DNA from: Herbaspirillum autotrophicum
GTDB lineage: Bacteria; Pseudomonadota; Gammaproteobacteria; Burkholderiales; Burkholderiaceae_D
DNA: 64,000 nt
NCBI RefSeq assembly: GCF_001189915.1
Contig: NZ_LFLS01000020.1
Coordinates: forward strand, 1 to 64,000
Direction: 5' to 3'
A program made the translations under genes and the position numbers. Of the stretch, positions 34,772-44,144 are shown one piece after another (positions within the stretch are counted from its first letter, which is position 1; each line of letters opens with the position of its first letter). Under the pieces are notes generated by a model that saw only the letters and a program-made list of their open reading frames with translations, did no database searches and was not told where the DNA came from.

Positions 34772-35692
34772 TTACTGGTCTTTCGGTTTGTGGATAACGG
34801 TAAAGCTGCCGGGCACCTTGCCGTCCTTGTCGGGCGGGAAGGGCTGCGATTTCTCGATGGCGCGGGCCACGGCTTCATCGAAACCGGGCACATTGGACGA
34901 CCTGGTCTTGCGAATGCCGCGCACCGAGCCATCGGGCAGCAGTTCGACAGCATATTCTACCGGTGGGTTTCCTGCCAGACCGGCCGGCACCTCGAATATC
35001 GTGTTGGAGCGGATCTTTGCCCCTACTTTATTGGCATAGCCGGGGTCGCCGCGCGGTCCTTGCGACTTGGCCGCATCACCGGTGCCGCCGGCCTGACTCA
35101 TCATGCGCTTGAGGTCGTCCTGACGGCGTTGTTCGGCTGCCTTGCTATCGGCAGCTTGTTGCTTCTGGCGCTTTTCGGCGGCCAACTTGTCGGCTTCCGC
35201 CTTCTTCTTGGCGTCGGCATCTTCTTTTTGCCTGGCCAGTTTCTGGTCGGCTTCCTGTTTCTCTTTTTTCAACTTGTCGGCTTTTTCGCGTTCAAGCCTG
35301 GCTTCTTTCTCGCGTTCTTTCTCTTGTTCCTTACGCTCTTTTTCCAGCTCCTTGCGCTTCTGTTCTTTCTTTTCTTTTTCCAGGGCAATATCGGGTTTGA
35401 CGACCGGCGTCTCTTCGACTTTCGGTGGCGGTGGGGGGGCCTTGACCACCGGCGCCGGCACCGGTGGTGTTGGTTTTGGCGGTTCTGGTTCGGCTACCGG
35501 CGGCGGCAATGGTGCTGCTTCGCGGACTTGGGGATCCCAGATTTCGGCTTCGACGGTCAGCGGCGTTTCATTCTGCCAGCGGATGCCGACCCACAGGAAC
35601 GCCAGCAAGGCCATGTGTACTACCACTGCCAGCATGATGGCGCGCCAGCGGCCTGGTTGTCTTGGTACTTGGTAAGGTGCGGAACCGGTCAT
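34772..35692 (-). CDS. tolA: Cell envelope integrity protein TolA
   Basis: From ATG 35692 the 306-residue protein has one N-terminal span (AIMLAVVVHMALLAFLWVGI), a proline-rich linker, a long Lys/Glu/Ala coiled-coil (about residues 95-200) and a C-terminal TonB-like domain (PVEYAVELLPDGSVRGIRKT). It transmits proton-motive force from TolQR to TolB/Pal. The ATG lies one base past the tolR stop; the TTG start at 35707 inside tolR is less likely. A GAC/GGT-rich low-complexity linker is present but in frame. Confidence 0.95.
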   Translation of the reverse strand: MTGSAPYQVPRQPGRWRAIMLAVVVHMALLAFLWVGIRWQNETPLTVEAEIWDPQVREAAPLPPPVAEPEPPKPTPPVPAPVVKAPPPPPKVEETPVVKPDIALEKEKKEQKRKELEKERKEQEKEREKEARLEREKADKLKKEKQEADQKLARQKEDADAKKKAEADKLAAEKRQKQQAADSKAAEQRRQDDLKRMMSQAGGTGDAAKSQGPRGDPGYANKVGAKIRSNTIFEVPAGLAGNPPVEYAVELLPDGSVRGIRKTRSSNVPGFDEAVARAIEKSQPFPPDKDGKVPGSFTVIHKPKDQ

Positions 35693-35693
35693 A

Positions 35694-36131
35694 TTACTTG
35701 GTGGCAAGTCCTACCCGGGTAATGCCGAGCTTCTTGGCGGCGGAAATGACCTGGACCACTTCGTCGTATTTGATGTCCTTGTCGCCGGAGATCATGACTG
35801 CCAGATCAGGATTTTCCGCATGCAAGGCTTGCAGCTTTTGTGTCAGGTCGCCGCGATTGGATGCGGTTTGCAGTTTGGCTCCGCCGCTTTTCGGACCGTT
35901 TACGCGAATCGTGGCGCTGGTGTCCGGTTTGAGTGCGATCTCGATATAGTCGCTCGGCGGCGCGGTCGACTTCCCGGCGGTCGGCAGATTGATCACGCTC
36001 GGATTGGTCATCGGCGCGGCCACCATGAAGATGACCAGCAGCACCAGCATCACGTCGATGTACGGGACGACGTTGATTTCCGATTTGAATTTGCGTGGCC
36101 GTCCGCCCCGCAATGAAGACGAACCTGACAT
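35694..36131 (-). CDS. tolR: Tol-Pal system protein TolR
   Basis: The 145-residue protein has one membrane span with the conserved Asp (NVVPYIDVMLVLLVIFMVAAP) and an ExbD-type periplasmic domain ending VISAAKKLGITRVGLAT. It forms the proton channel with TolQ. Its first base overlaps the last base of the tolQ stop codon (TAATG), so translation is coupled. Confidence 0.97.
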   Translation of the reverse strand: MSGSSSLRGGRPRKFKSEINVVPYIDVMLVLLVIFMVAAPMTNPSVINLPTAGKSTAPPSDYIEIALKPDTSATIRVNGPKSGGAKLQTASNRGDLTQKLQALHAENPDLAVMISGDKDIKYDEVVQVISAAKKLGITRVGLATK

Positions 36132-36838
36132 TAGCGGGCCTGACGTTGCAAGATGTTGGAAAATTCTTCGATGAAGCTTTCAAAGCGGATCGCCAGCCGA
36201 TCGATATCGTGCGAGTAGCGGTTATATGCCACCACCGCAGGAATCGCGGCGAACAGACCGATGGCCGTGGCAATCAGGGCTTCGGCAATACCCGGTGCGA
36301 CTGCCGCCAGCGTGGCTTGTTGCACATTGGCAAGGCCGCGGAATGCATTCATGATGCCCCAGACGGTACCGAACAGACCGACGTAAGGAGAAACCGAGCC
36401 GACCGACGCCAGAAATGCCAGATGCGATTCCAGCGCATCCATTTCGCGCTGATAGGCCGCCCGCATGGCGCGTCGTGCGCCATCCAGCAAGCCGCTCGAA
36501 TCAATGGTGTTGCCTTTGCCGGCAGCCTGCGAGGCCTTGGCCTTGTTGAATTCGCCCATGCCGGCCTGGAAAATCCGTTCCAGCGCGCCACCGTTGCCGC
36601 CTGCTTTGCGACGGTTCGATAAGGTATCTTGATAAAGTGCCATCAGATTGCCGCCCGACCAGAACGAACGCTCAAACTCTTCAGTCTGGCTGCGCGCGCT
36701 GCGAATCGTGAACATCTTGCGGAAAATGTAGGTCCAGCTGAATACCGAGGCGGTCAACAACAGCAACATGACAAGTTGCACAAGGATGGACGCGTTGGTG
36801 ATCAGGGAAAAGAAAGAAAGATCTTGTGTAACAGTCAT
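36131..36838 (-). CDS. tolQ: Tol-Pal system protein TolQ
   Basis: The 235-residue protein has three spans and the MotA/TolQ/ExbB motifs (SLITNASILVQLVMLLLLTASV, then SVGSVSPYVGLFGTVWGIMNAF and IAEALIATAIGLFAAIPAVVAYN). It is the proton-channel partner of TolR. It begins the tolQRAB-pal-cpoB block on the minus strand, 158 bases downstream of ybgC. Confidence 0.97.
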   Translation of the reverse strand: MTVTQDLSFFSLITNASILVQLVMLLLLTASVFSWTYIFRKMFTIRSARSQTEEFERSFWSGGNLMALYQDTLSNRRKAGGNGGALERIFQAGMGEFNKAKASQAAGKGNTIDSSGLLDGARRAMRAAYQREMDALESHLAFLASVGSVSPYVGLFGTVWGIMNAFRGLANVQQATLAAVAPGIAEALIATAIGLFAAIPAVVAYNRYSHDIDRLAIRFESFIEEFSNILQRQAR

Positions 36839-36964
36839 GGGGGGATGTGGGGGTTCGGTCAGGTAGGTCGTCGGAGGAATTCAATTGTACGTGCAAATCT
36901 TTTCAATTCCGCTACAGAGCAGTAAATATCCGTATTGCTGGTTGATCAGCGCCGGTGTTCCGGA

Positions 36965-36986
36965 TAAAACCCGGAACGCTCCCGGG
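36965..36986 (-). terminator. Weak attenuator-like hairpin between ybgC and tolQ
   Basis: On the minus strand CCCGG-GAGCGTT-CCGGG is followed by TTTTAT. The short stem suggests partial termination, which would set ybgC and tolQRAB expression apart. Confidence 0.4.
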
Positions 36987-36996
36987 CTGGTGCAGA

Positions 36997-37458
36997 TTAT
37001 AAAGCCCGCTGAATGCAGGCCAGCATTTCTTGCGGGATTGCTTGCGGCCTGAAGCTCGCCGCGCCGACGCATACAACGGTAATGCGTCCGCGCGCCAGCA
37101 GTGTCTGCTCTGCGCCATTCACGCGCCATGCTTCCTGTAAAAATTCCAGCGAGGCATTGCGCTGCTTTTCGACCACGACCGACAGTTTCAGTTCATCGTC
37201 AAGCCGCGCCGGTGAAAAATAATCGACCGAGGTATTTTTGACAACAAACATGATGCCCTCGGTCTGCACCAGCGTGTGCTGGTAATAACCCATGGCGCGC
37301 AGCCACTCGGTGCGGGCGCGTTCGAAGAACTTCAGATAGTTGGCGTAAAACACCACGCCGCCGGCATCGGTGTCTTCGTAATACACCCGCACATTCCATG
37401 AAAACGCGGTGACGCTGCTGTCGTCAGCCGCGCTTGCTGCGGCATTGCTGGCACTCAT
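36997..37458 (-). CDS. ybgC: Tol-Pal-associated acyl-CoA thioesterase YbgC
   Basis: From ATG 37458 the 153-residue protein is a hotdog-fold thioesterase with the 4-hydroxybenzoyl-CoA-type active-site sequence VYYEDTDAGGVVFYANYLKF (catalytic Asp). It hydrolyses short acyl-CoAs and is linked to phospholipid metabolism in the Tol operon. Its ATG follows the SDR stop by one base. The first 24 residues are Ala/Ser-rich and not family-like, so the real start may be slightly later. Confidence 0.93.
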   Translation of the reverse strand: MSASNAAASAADDSSVTAFSWNVRVYYEDTDAGGVVFYANYLKFFERARTEWLRAMGYYQHTLVQTEGIMFVVKNTSVDYFSPARLDDELKLSVVVEKQRNASLEFLQEAWRVNGAEQTLLARGRITVVCVGAASFRPQAIPQEMLACIQRAL

Positions 37459-37459
37459 G

Positions 37460-38209
37460 TTATTGCACGCGTTTGATGTTGAGCGGACCAAAGCCCTGGC
37501 AGGTTGGCATCATCTCAATGTAATTGATGTTGATGTGGGCCGGCAGCGTCGCGATCCAGTAGGCGGTCTCGGCGATGTCTTCGGCGGTGAGCGGGGTAGT
37601 GCCTTCGTAGACCTTGGCGGCTGCGGCGTCGTTGCCCTTGAAGCGCACGTTCGAAAACTCGGTGCCGCCGCACAAGCCCGGCGCAATATTGGTGGCGCGC
37701 ACGCCGGTGCCCACCAGATCGGCGCGCAGATTCAGCGTGAACTGATCAACGAAGGCCTTGGTAGCGCCATATACATTGCCGCCCGGATACGGATAGGCGC
37801 CGGCGATCGAACCGAGACTGATCACGAGGCCGCGTCCGCGCGCCACCATGCCCGGCAACAGTTGATGGGTAATCGTAACCAGACCCTTGATGTTGGTGTC
37901 GATCATGGTTTCCCAATCCGACAGCGCCACCTGTTGCGCTGGTTCGAGGCCCAGCGCCAGACCGGCGTTGTTGATCAGGACATCGATTTCCTGCCAGCCG
38001 GCAGGCAGCCCGGCCAGCGCCGCCGTGATGGATTCCTTGCTGGTGACGTCAAGCACCACCGGCAACACATTGGCGCCGAGTTCGGCGGCCAGTGCGTCAA
38101 GGCGGTCTTTGCGACGGCCGGAGGCAATGACCTTGTGACCATTTTGTGCAAATTTGCGTGCCATTTCAGCGCCGAAGCCTGCTGTTGCACCTGTAATCAA
38201 AACGATCAT
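37460..38209 (-). CDS. Short-chain dehydrogenase/reductase (YdfG-like)
   Basis: From ATG 38209 the 249-residue SDR has the cofactor motif ITGATAGFGAEMA, the NNAG motif (LINNAGLAL), catalytic Ser in VISLGSIAG and YGATK (YxxxK), and the family C-terminus HININYIEMMPTCQGFGPL. That tail resembles YdfG, the NADP-dependent 3-hydroxy acid/serine dehydrogenase and malonic semialdehyde reductase. CAGGAG precedes the ATG. It is followed with one-base spacing by ybgC. Confidence 0.9.
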   Translation of the reverse strand: MIVLITGATAGFGAEMARKFAQNGHKVIASGRRKDRLDALAAELGANVLPVVLDVTSKESITAALAGLPAGWQEIDVLINNAGLALGLEPAQQVALSDWETMIDTNIKGLVTITHQLLPGMVARGRGLVISLGSIAGAYPYPGGNVYGATKAFVDQFTLNLRADLVGTGVRATNIAPGLCGGTEFSNVRFKGNDAAAAKVYEGTTPLTAEDIAETAYWIATLPAHININYIEMMPTCQGFGPLNIKRVQ

Positions 38210-38609
38210 CTGTGTTCTCCTGGGTAAGTTTTTTTCATGCAATGAACGAGCAACAAGCGGAAATTGTAGCCGAAAGCAAGATTCAACGAGATGAGACACT
38301 TTCATTGGTCAGCGCCGCGCCGAATCTTGCCGAAAACTATGCCTTCACTTACAATGCGCAGACCATTTCGTCTCACGTGACTGGCGAAAAGACCGGACCT
38401 GCTCCGGACAAGATGGATATCCATCGGGAAGCGTGAGATTTCATTAGCCGTGCGCCTGGGCAGCCCTGAATGGAACGTGCGACTGAGGCTGCCTGCTATT
38501 CCCTTTCTGTTGGCCCTCATTCGATCCGGAAGTCTGATTACGTCGTCTTCGCCATTTGCGCGGCCGGTCTGATCTGTCTTCAGGCGCATTCTTATCCATT
38601 GGAGAAACC
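38210..38609 (+). promoter_or_regulatory. Divergent region with glyA promoter
   Basis: About 400 bases separate the SDR gene and glyA. TTGCCG (38327-38332) and TACAAT (38350-38355) are 17 bases apart on the plus strand, a fair sigma-70 promoter, leaving a leader of roughly 250 bases. I looked for glycine-riboswitch-like or THF-switch features and did not see a convincing match. No coding frame is credible. Confidence 0.5.
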
Positions 38610-39857
<1,248 letters not shown>

Positions 39858-39891
39858 GATAGTCGTATAGTCATATAAGTGTTTCAGGCAC

Positions 39892-39935
39892 GGCGGCTTC
39901 GGGTTGCGCTCGCGAGAGCGTGAGCCGGAGCCGCC
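39892..39935 (+). other. Strong imperfect hairpin between glyA and nrdR
   Basis: GGCGGCTTCGG...CCGGAGCCGCC forms an outer stem enclosing an inner GCGCTCGCGAGAGCG stem. No T run follows, so it may stabilise glyA mRNA or attenuate read-through into nrdR rather than terminate. Confidence 0.5.
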
Positions 39936-40027
39936 GGCACATGGCGACGGACCAGGTTCCGCCGGCAGTGCCGCAGGTGCAGCAAGATGTTTAACCGCTT
40001 CATTACAGTCAGTTGCTGCCCGCCATT

Positions 40028-40504
40028 ATGAAATGTCCTTTTTGCAATCATGACGATACCCCGGTGCTGGACACGCGTGTTTCCGAAGAGGGCGACACGA
40101 TTCGTCGCCGTCGCCGTTGTGCCAACTGCGACAAACGTTTCACGACCTACGAACGCATTGAATTGACGATGCCGGTGATCGTCAAGAAGAATGGCAGCCG
40201 TACCGAATTCGATCCGGCCAAGTTGCGCGCCAGCCTGATGCTGGCGTTGCGCAAACGTCCGGTATCTGCCGAAGGCGTCGATGCCGCGATCCAGAGCATT
40301 CAGGAAAAACTGCTGTCGAGCGGCGCGCGTGAAGTGCTGTCGGGACATGTCGGCGAACTGGTGATGCGCGAATTGAAGCGCCTCGACAAGATTGCCTATA
40401 TCCGTTTCGCTTCGGTCTACAAGAGTTTTGAAGATGTTGCCGAGTTTGAAGATGCGATTGCCGAAGTGGGGCAGGAGCGCAAAGGCAAGAAGCGACCCGA
40501 GTAA
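40028..40504 (+). CDS. nrdR: Transcriptional repressor NrdR
   Basis: From ATG 40028 the 158-residue protein begins [20 protein letters not shown], a zinc ribbon (CPFC ... [16 protein letters not shown]), followed by an ATP-cone domain. NrdR senses dATP/ATP and represses ribonucleotide reductase genes. The glyA-nrdR order is conserved in betaproteobacteria. A terminator follows. Confidence 0.97.
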   Translation: MKCPFCNHDDTPVLDTRVSEEGDTIRRRRRCANCDKRFTTYERIELTMPVIVKKNGSRTEFDPAKLRASLMLALRKRPVSAEGVDAAIQSIQEKLLSSGAREVLSGHVGELVMRELKRLDKIAYIRFASVYKSFEDVAEFEDAIAEVGQERKGKKRPE

Positions 40505-40531
40505 TTATTGCGGGATGTCTTGCATGCAGCG

Positions 40532-40556
40532 GGCCAGCGAGATGCTGGCCTTTTTG
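40532..40556 (+). terminator. Intrinsic terminator after nrdR
   Basis: GGCCAGC-GAGAT-GCTGGCC followed by TTTTT, 30 bases past the stop. Confidence 0.88.
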
Positions 40557-40655
40557 TTTGTCATGCGTTTTGCAGCAAACCTGATGCGGATTTCATTCGT
40601 GTGATGTGTGTCGGCAGCCGCTGTAAACCGACTGCCAAAACAGAAACGCAAAAAC

Positions 40656-40687
40656 AAAAAAGCGACCACACATCTGTATGGTCGCTT
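40656..40687 (-). terminator. Terminator of 6S RNA
   Basis: On the minus strand GCGACCATAC-AGAT-GTGTGGTCGC (one G-U) is followed by TTTTTTG, directly after the predicted 3' end of 6S RNA. Confidence 0.8.
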
Positions 40688-40869
40688 CCAAATTCAGCCC
40701 CGCCAATGCCGCTATGCCGGCATCCTGAACCAAACGGTTCAAGGCGGTCACAGTTAGTTCAACTTCGGGTTCATCGGACTAGCGATGATCACACCTGTCA
40801 AACAAAATTCCGCAACCTATGCACATAAATGGTTCAAGGAATATATGGCAATCGCGAACACGGCAGGAG
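40688..40869 (-). ncRNA. ssrS: 6S RNA
   Basis: The minus strand carries the 6S closing-stem block CCTTGAACCGTTTGGTTCAGG near its 3' half, then GATGCCGGCATAGCGGCATTGGCGGGG, typical of betaproteobacterial 6S. The 5' part contains the conserved CCGTGTTCGC segment. The predicted length of about 182 bases equals that of E. coli 6S (184). It lies downstream of zapA on the same strand, the conserved zapA-ssrS order, between a consensus promoter and a terminator. 6S RNA mimics an open promoter and binds sigma-70 RNA polymerase. Exact ends are inferred. Confidence 0.85.
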
Positions 40870-40874
40870 ATTGA

Positions 40875-40902
40875 AGTCTACTCCATTCGCCTTCCATGTC
40901 AA
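40875..40902 (-). promoter_or_regulatory. Sigma-70 promoter of 6S RNA
   Basis: TTGACA (40902-40897) and TAGACT (40880-40875) are 16 bases apart on the minus strand, about 7 bases before the predicted 6S 5' end. Confidence 0.78.
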
Positions 40903-41026
40903 AGCGTTTAAGAAAAAATATTGGCAGGAATTTGTCTTGACCGGCGGCTGTTTTCATTGCGCCACTATTGCACGCGACATTGACGGTGTCAGGTTTGCCG
41001 GTTACGCAAGAATGGCGGACGACAAA

Positions 41027-41338
41027 TCAGAAAAGATTTTCCTGGGGCGTCAGCGCCTGATCCAGAACTGTGTGCATGGCCGCAATATTTTGCTTCCACT
41101 CGGCCACCGTCAGTCCGGCAAACGGACCATCGGTCGGTTGCGTCGACAATAACTCTGCAGCGATGCCAAGTGCGGCCATCACGGCAATGCGATCGGTGCC
41201 CTTGATCTTGCCGGCGTCACGAATCGCGCACATTTTTTCGTCAAGGTAAGTCACGGCTTGTTGCAAGGTCGCCTGTTCGCCTTCTTTGCAGACCAGCGTA
41301 TAGGCATGGCCCATGATCATGGCATTGATTTGAATCAT
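41027..41338 (-). CDS. zapA: Cell division protein ZapA
   Basis: The 103-residue protein has the ZapA motifs INAMIMGHAYTLVCKEGEQA and LQQAVTYLDEKMCAIRDAGKIKGTDRIAVMAALGIAAELL. ZapA binds and bundles FtsZ at the division ring. Its ATG overlaps the stop codon of the ZapB-like gene (ATGA), and 6S RNA follows downstream. Confidence 0.93.
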   Translation of the reverse strand: MIQINAMIMGHAYTLVCKEGEQATLQQAVTYLDEKMCAIRDAGKIKGTDRIAVMAALGIAAELLSTQPTDGPFAGLTVAEWKQNIAAMHTVLDQALTPQENLF

Positions 41339-41565
41339 GCTGTTTCTTCCTCACTCAAGGTCGGAGCAGGGGCCGCTGCCGGCAGTTGCTGCAGCAACTG
41401 CGAAACGCGCTGATGGGCTTCGTCAATGCGCTGTGCCAGGACTGCATTTTCGGTTGTCATGGCCGTCAGTTGAAGACGCAGGTCGGCATTTTCCCGGCGC
41501 AGCGATTGCGCCAGCGCGGCAAGTTGTTCGACTTTATCTGATAGTTGGTGAAATTCTGAGCTCAT
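41335..41565 (-). CDS. ZapB-like coiled-coil protein
   Basis: The 76-residue protein is a single predicted coiled-coil (QLSDKVEQLAALAQSLRREN and on to RIDEAHQRVSQLLQQL) with a short acidic/proline tail. It precedes zapA with a 4-base overlap. In proteobacteria this slot holds the short TIGR02449/ZapB-type division protein. Sequence identity to E. coli ZapB is not evident by eye. Confidence 0.75.
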   Translation of the reverse strand: MSSEFHQLSDKVEQLAALAQSLRRENADLRLQLTAMTTENAVLAQRIDEAHQRVSQLLQQLPAAAPAPTLSEEETA

Positions 41566-41896
41566 GGGCTGAGGTGGTCTCGCAAAAGATGAGCGTCATT
41601 ATATTCTGTTGGGCGCAAGAAGCAGTATAAATGCGGACTTGCTTGCAGACTGTTACAGAATCGGCAGCGTATTTCGGGCCGATTTCGCGGGAAGTTTTCT
41701 TTTTGGCAATGTTATTTCTCGCTCAGTGCGCATTTGCGCGTGCCGTGTCTCTGTTCTTTGCGGCATTGATATCCCCGGGCAATTCGATTCTTCCCGCATG
41801 AGCCGCGCTTCCTTGATCCATGTCAACACGCTTGCCAGCGCGATCACTTAATCTTTGCAGGTCAATATTTTTTCGTCGAAATCCGGGAGCTGCGGT
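41566..41896 (+). promoter_or_regulatory. zapA/hemN divergent region
   Basis: 330 bases between the ZapB-like and hemN starts. Apart from the FNR box at 41813 and its -10 element TTAATC (41848-41853), I see no gene or RNA. Confidence 0.4.
41813..41826 (+). promoter_or_regulatory. FNR box upstream of hemN
   Basis: TTGATCCATGTCAA matches TTGAT-N4-ATCAA with one mismatch. With the -10 element TTAATC the predicted start is near 41860, placing the box about 40.5 bases upstream: class II activation. Confidence 0.78.
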
Positions 41897-43315
41897 ATGT
41901 CCGTTTCTTACATGCAGGACCTGCCATCATCGCAACTGGAGATGAGCAAAGGCCTGTTGCGCAAAATGAGCCAGTTCGGCCCGCGCTATACGTCCTACCC
42001 CACTGCGGATCGCTTCAGCGATCAATTCCGCGCTGATGCCTATCTGGAAGCTGTTGCGCACCGGCGCGAGATGGGCGCGCGGCGCGCGCTGTCGATTTAT
42101 CTGCATATTCCGTTTTGCGATACCGTTTGCTATTACTGTGCCTGCAACAAGGTAGTGACACGCGACCGCAGCAAGGCGGTACGCTATCTGGAATATCTCA
42201 AACGCGAGATCAGCATGCAAGCCAAGCTGTTTGCCGGTATGAGCCAGGTTGAGCAAGTGCATTTGGGTGGTGGCTCGCCAACATATTTTTCCGACGCCCA
42301 GATGGGCGAGCTGATGACGCATCTGCGGCAGTCATTTCAACTGGCTGAAGACAGCGTCGGTGAGTATGCCATCGAAGTTGATCCGCGCACGGTATCGGCC
42401 GAACGCATTCATCAGTTGCGTGGCCAGGGTTTCAACCGTCTGAGTCTCGGCGTGCAGGATTTCGACGACACCGTGCAACTGGCAGTGAACCGCATACAGC
42501 CGCAGGCGCAGACGCTGGAAATCATCGCTGCCGCGCGTGATGCCGGATTCCGTTCAGTCAGTATCGATCTGATTTACGGCTTGCCGAAACAGACCGTCAT
42601 GACCATGGCGCGCACGCTGGCCAAAGTGATCGACGCTAACCCGGATCGCATCGCCATCTATAACTACGCGCATTTGCCGCATCTGTTCAAGCCGCAGCGT
42701 CGCATCGATGAAGCCGACTTGCCGAATGCCGAGAGCAAACTTGATATGCTGTTCCTTTGCATCAACCGGCTGACTGCCGCCGGTTATGTGTATATCGGCA
42801 TGGATCACTTCGCGCGGCCCCAGGATGATCTGGCGATAGCGCAGCGGCAGGGCCGCTTGCATCGCAACTTTCAGGGGTATTCGACGCATGCGGAAACCGA
42901 TCTGATTGCCTGCGGCATTTCGGCCATCAGCGCTGTCGGCGGCAGTTACAGCCAGAACGAGAAAACGCTGGATGCCTATTACGAACGGATCGAGCAACAG
43001 CAACTGCCGGTGGCACGCGGCATTCGTCTGGACATGGATGACTTGCTGCGACGGACCGTGATTCAGCGTTTGATGTGCAATTTTGAATTGTCGATGCCAT
43101 CGCTGGAAATTGCCTATCCGATTGTTTTCGCGGATTACTTCGCCAATGAACTGGCGCAACTGAAAACCTTCGAAGCCGATGGCCTGCTTGCCATCGACCA
43201 CGAATGGATCGTGGTCAAGCCGGCCGGACGTCTGTTGATTCGCAATATCTGCATGGTGTTCGACCAGTATTTGCGCACACCCGGCGGCACCGCGCGTTAC
43301 TCACGCACGATATGA
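41897..43315 (+). CDS. hemN: Oxygen-independent coproporphyrinogen III oxidase
   Basis: From ATG 41897 the 472-residue radical-SAM enzyme shows FGPRYTSYPTADRF, the cluster motif CDTVCYYCAC, HLGGGSPTYFSD and GLPKQTVMT. It decarboxylates coproporphyrinogen III anaerobically, for heme synthesis when oxygen is low. GGGAG lies 8 bases before this ATG. Its position ahead of the cbb3 genes and the FNR box fits microaerobic heme demand. Confidence 0.95.
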   Translation: MSVSYMQDLPSSQLEMSKGLLRKMSQFGPRYTSYPTADRFSDQFRADAYLEAVAHRREMGARRALSIYLHIPFCDTVCYYCACNKVVTRDRSKAVRYLEYLKREISMQAKLFAGMSQVEQVHLGGGSPTYFSDAQMGELMTHLRQSFQLAEDSVGEYAIEVDPRTVSAERIHQLRGQGFNRLSLGVQDFDDTVQLAVNRIQPQAQTLEIIAAARDAGFRSVSIDLIYGLPKQTVMTMARTLAKVIDANPDRIAIYNYAHLPHLFKPQRRIDEADLPNAESKLDMLFLCINRLTAAGYVYIGMDHFARPQDDLAIAQRQGRLHRNFQGYSTHAETDLIACGISAISAVGGSYSQNEKTLDAYYERIEQQQLPVARGIRLDMDDLLRRTVIQRLMCNFELSMPSLEIAYPIVFADYFANELAQLKTFEADGLLAIDHEWIVVKPAGRLLIRNICMVFDQYLRTPGGTARYSRTI

Positions 43316-43364
43316 CGCATTGCGCGCCGCAGTCCACACTCAACCTTCATGAGGCCGTCCGCCC

Positions 43365-44144
43365 ATGAATCTGCTTCCGGTATTCATCGTCGGCTTGCTG
43401 GGCAGCGTGCACTGCATCGGCATGTGCGGCGGCATCGTCAGTGCGCTGTCGGCAGCGGACGGGCCACGCAAACCATTTCCGGTGCCGGTGCGCACAGTCA
43501 CGGCCAGCGTGATCGATAGTAAAAAAATCCTTGCTTACAATACCGGCCGCATCGCCAGTTACGCGACGGCCGGTGCCTTGGCCGGCGGACTGGTGGAAGG
43601 CGCGCGCTGGTTCAGTGTGCTGACGCAGGTACAGATGTTGAGTTATTGGCTGGTCAATCTGATGCTGGTGGCGCTCGGCTTGTCGCTGATGAATGTCTGG
43701 CACGGGCTGGCGCAGGTTGAAGTATTGGGGCAGGGTTTGTGGCGTCGTCTGCAAAAACCGGCGCGCCGCTTATTGCCGATGGATACCTCGCTCAAGGCGC
43801 TGGCGCTCGGCGGTATCTGGGGCTGGCTGCCGTGCGGCATGGTGTACAGCGTGCTGGTAACGGCAATGTTCAGCGGCAGTGCCGTATCCGGTGCAGCGGT
43901 GATGCTGGCATTTGGTCTCGGCACCTTGCCGACCTTGCTGTTGATCGGCATGTTTGGCATGCGGGTACGGCAGTGGAGCGCCAACCGCAATGTGCGGCTG
44001 GCGGCCGGGCTGGTGGTGTTGAGCTTCGGCTTACTGGGAATTGCGCGTGCAGTCAATGGCGCGCCATCGGCATGGCTTGACGCATTTTGCATTACGCCGC
44101 TGCATGCCAGCGCGCCGCAATGGTTCGATCGGGAGCGGCCATGA
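43365..44144 (+). CDS. Sulfite exporter TauE/SafE-family (UreH-like) membrane protein
   Basis: The 259-residue protein has six to seven spans and starts MNLLPVFIVGLLGSVHCIGM with the CGGI motif, typical of the TauE/SafE-like UreH/DsbD-transmembrane group found beside cbb3 genes. Proposed roles are copper or thiol trafficking for oxidase assembly. The stop overlaps the ccoI start (ATGA). Confidence 0.82.
   Translation: MNLLPVFIVGLLGSVHCIGMCGGIVSALSAADGPRKPFPVPVRTVTASVIDSKKILAYNTGRIASYATAGALAGGLVEGARWFSVLTQVQMLSYWLVNLMLVALGLSLMNVWHGLAQVEVLGQGLWRRLQKPARRLLPMDTSLKALALGGIWGWLPCGMVYSVLVTAMFSGSAVSGAAVMLAFGLGTLPTLLLIGMFGMRVRQWSANRNVRLAAGLVVLSFGLLGIARAVNGAPSAWLDAFCITPLHASAPQWFDRERP

Noticed and set aside
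34337..35722. 461-codon plus-strand frame
   Set aside because: It runs antisense to tolB and tolA; the long Phe/Leu run is the complement of the TolA Lys/Glu coiled-coil.
38360..38609. Possible glycine or folate riboswitch in the glyA leader
   Set aside because: The leader is long enough but I could not find conserved aptamer cores; a covariance search would be needed.
40829..41152. 107-codon plus-strand frame
   Set aside because: It overlaps 6S RNA and its promoter and runs antisense into zapA.
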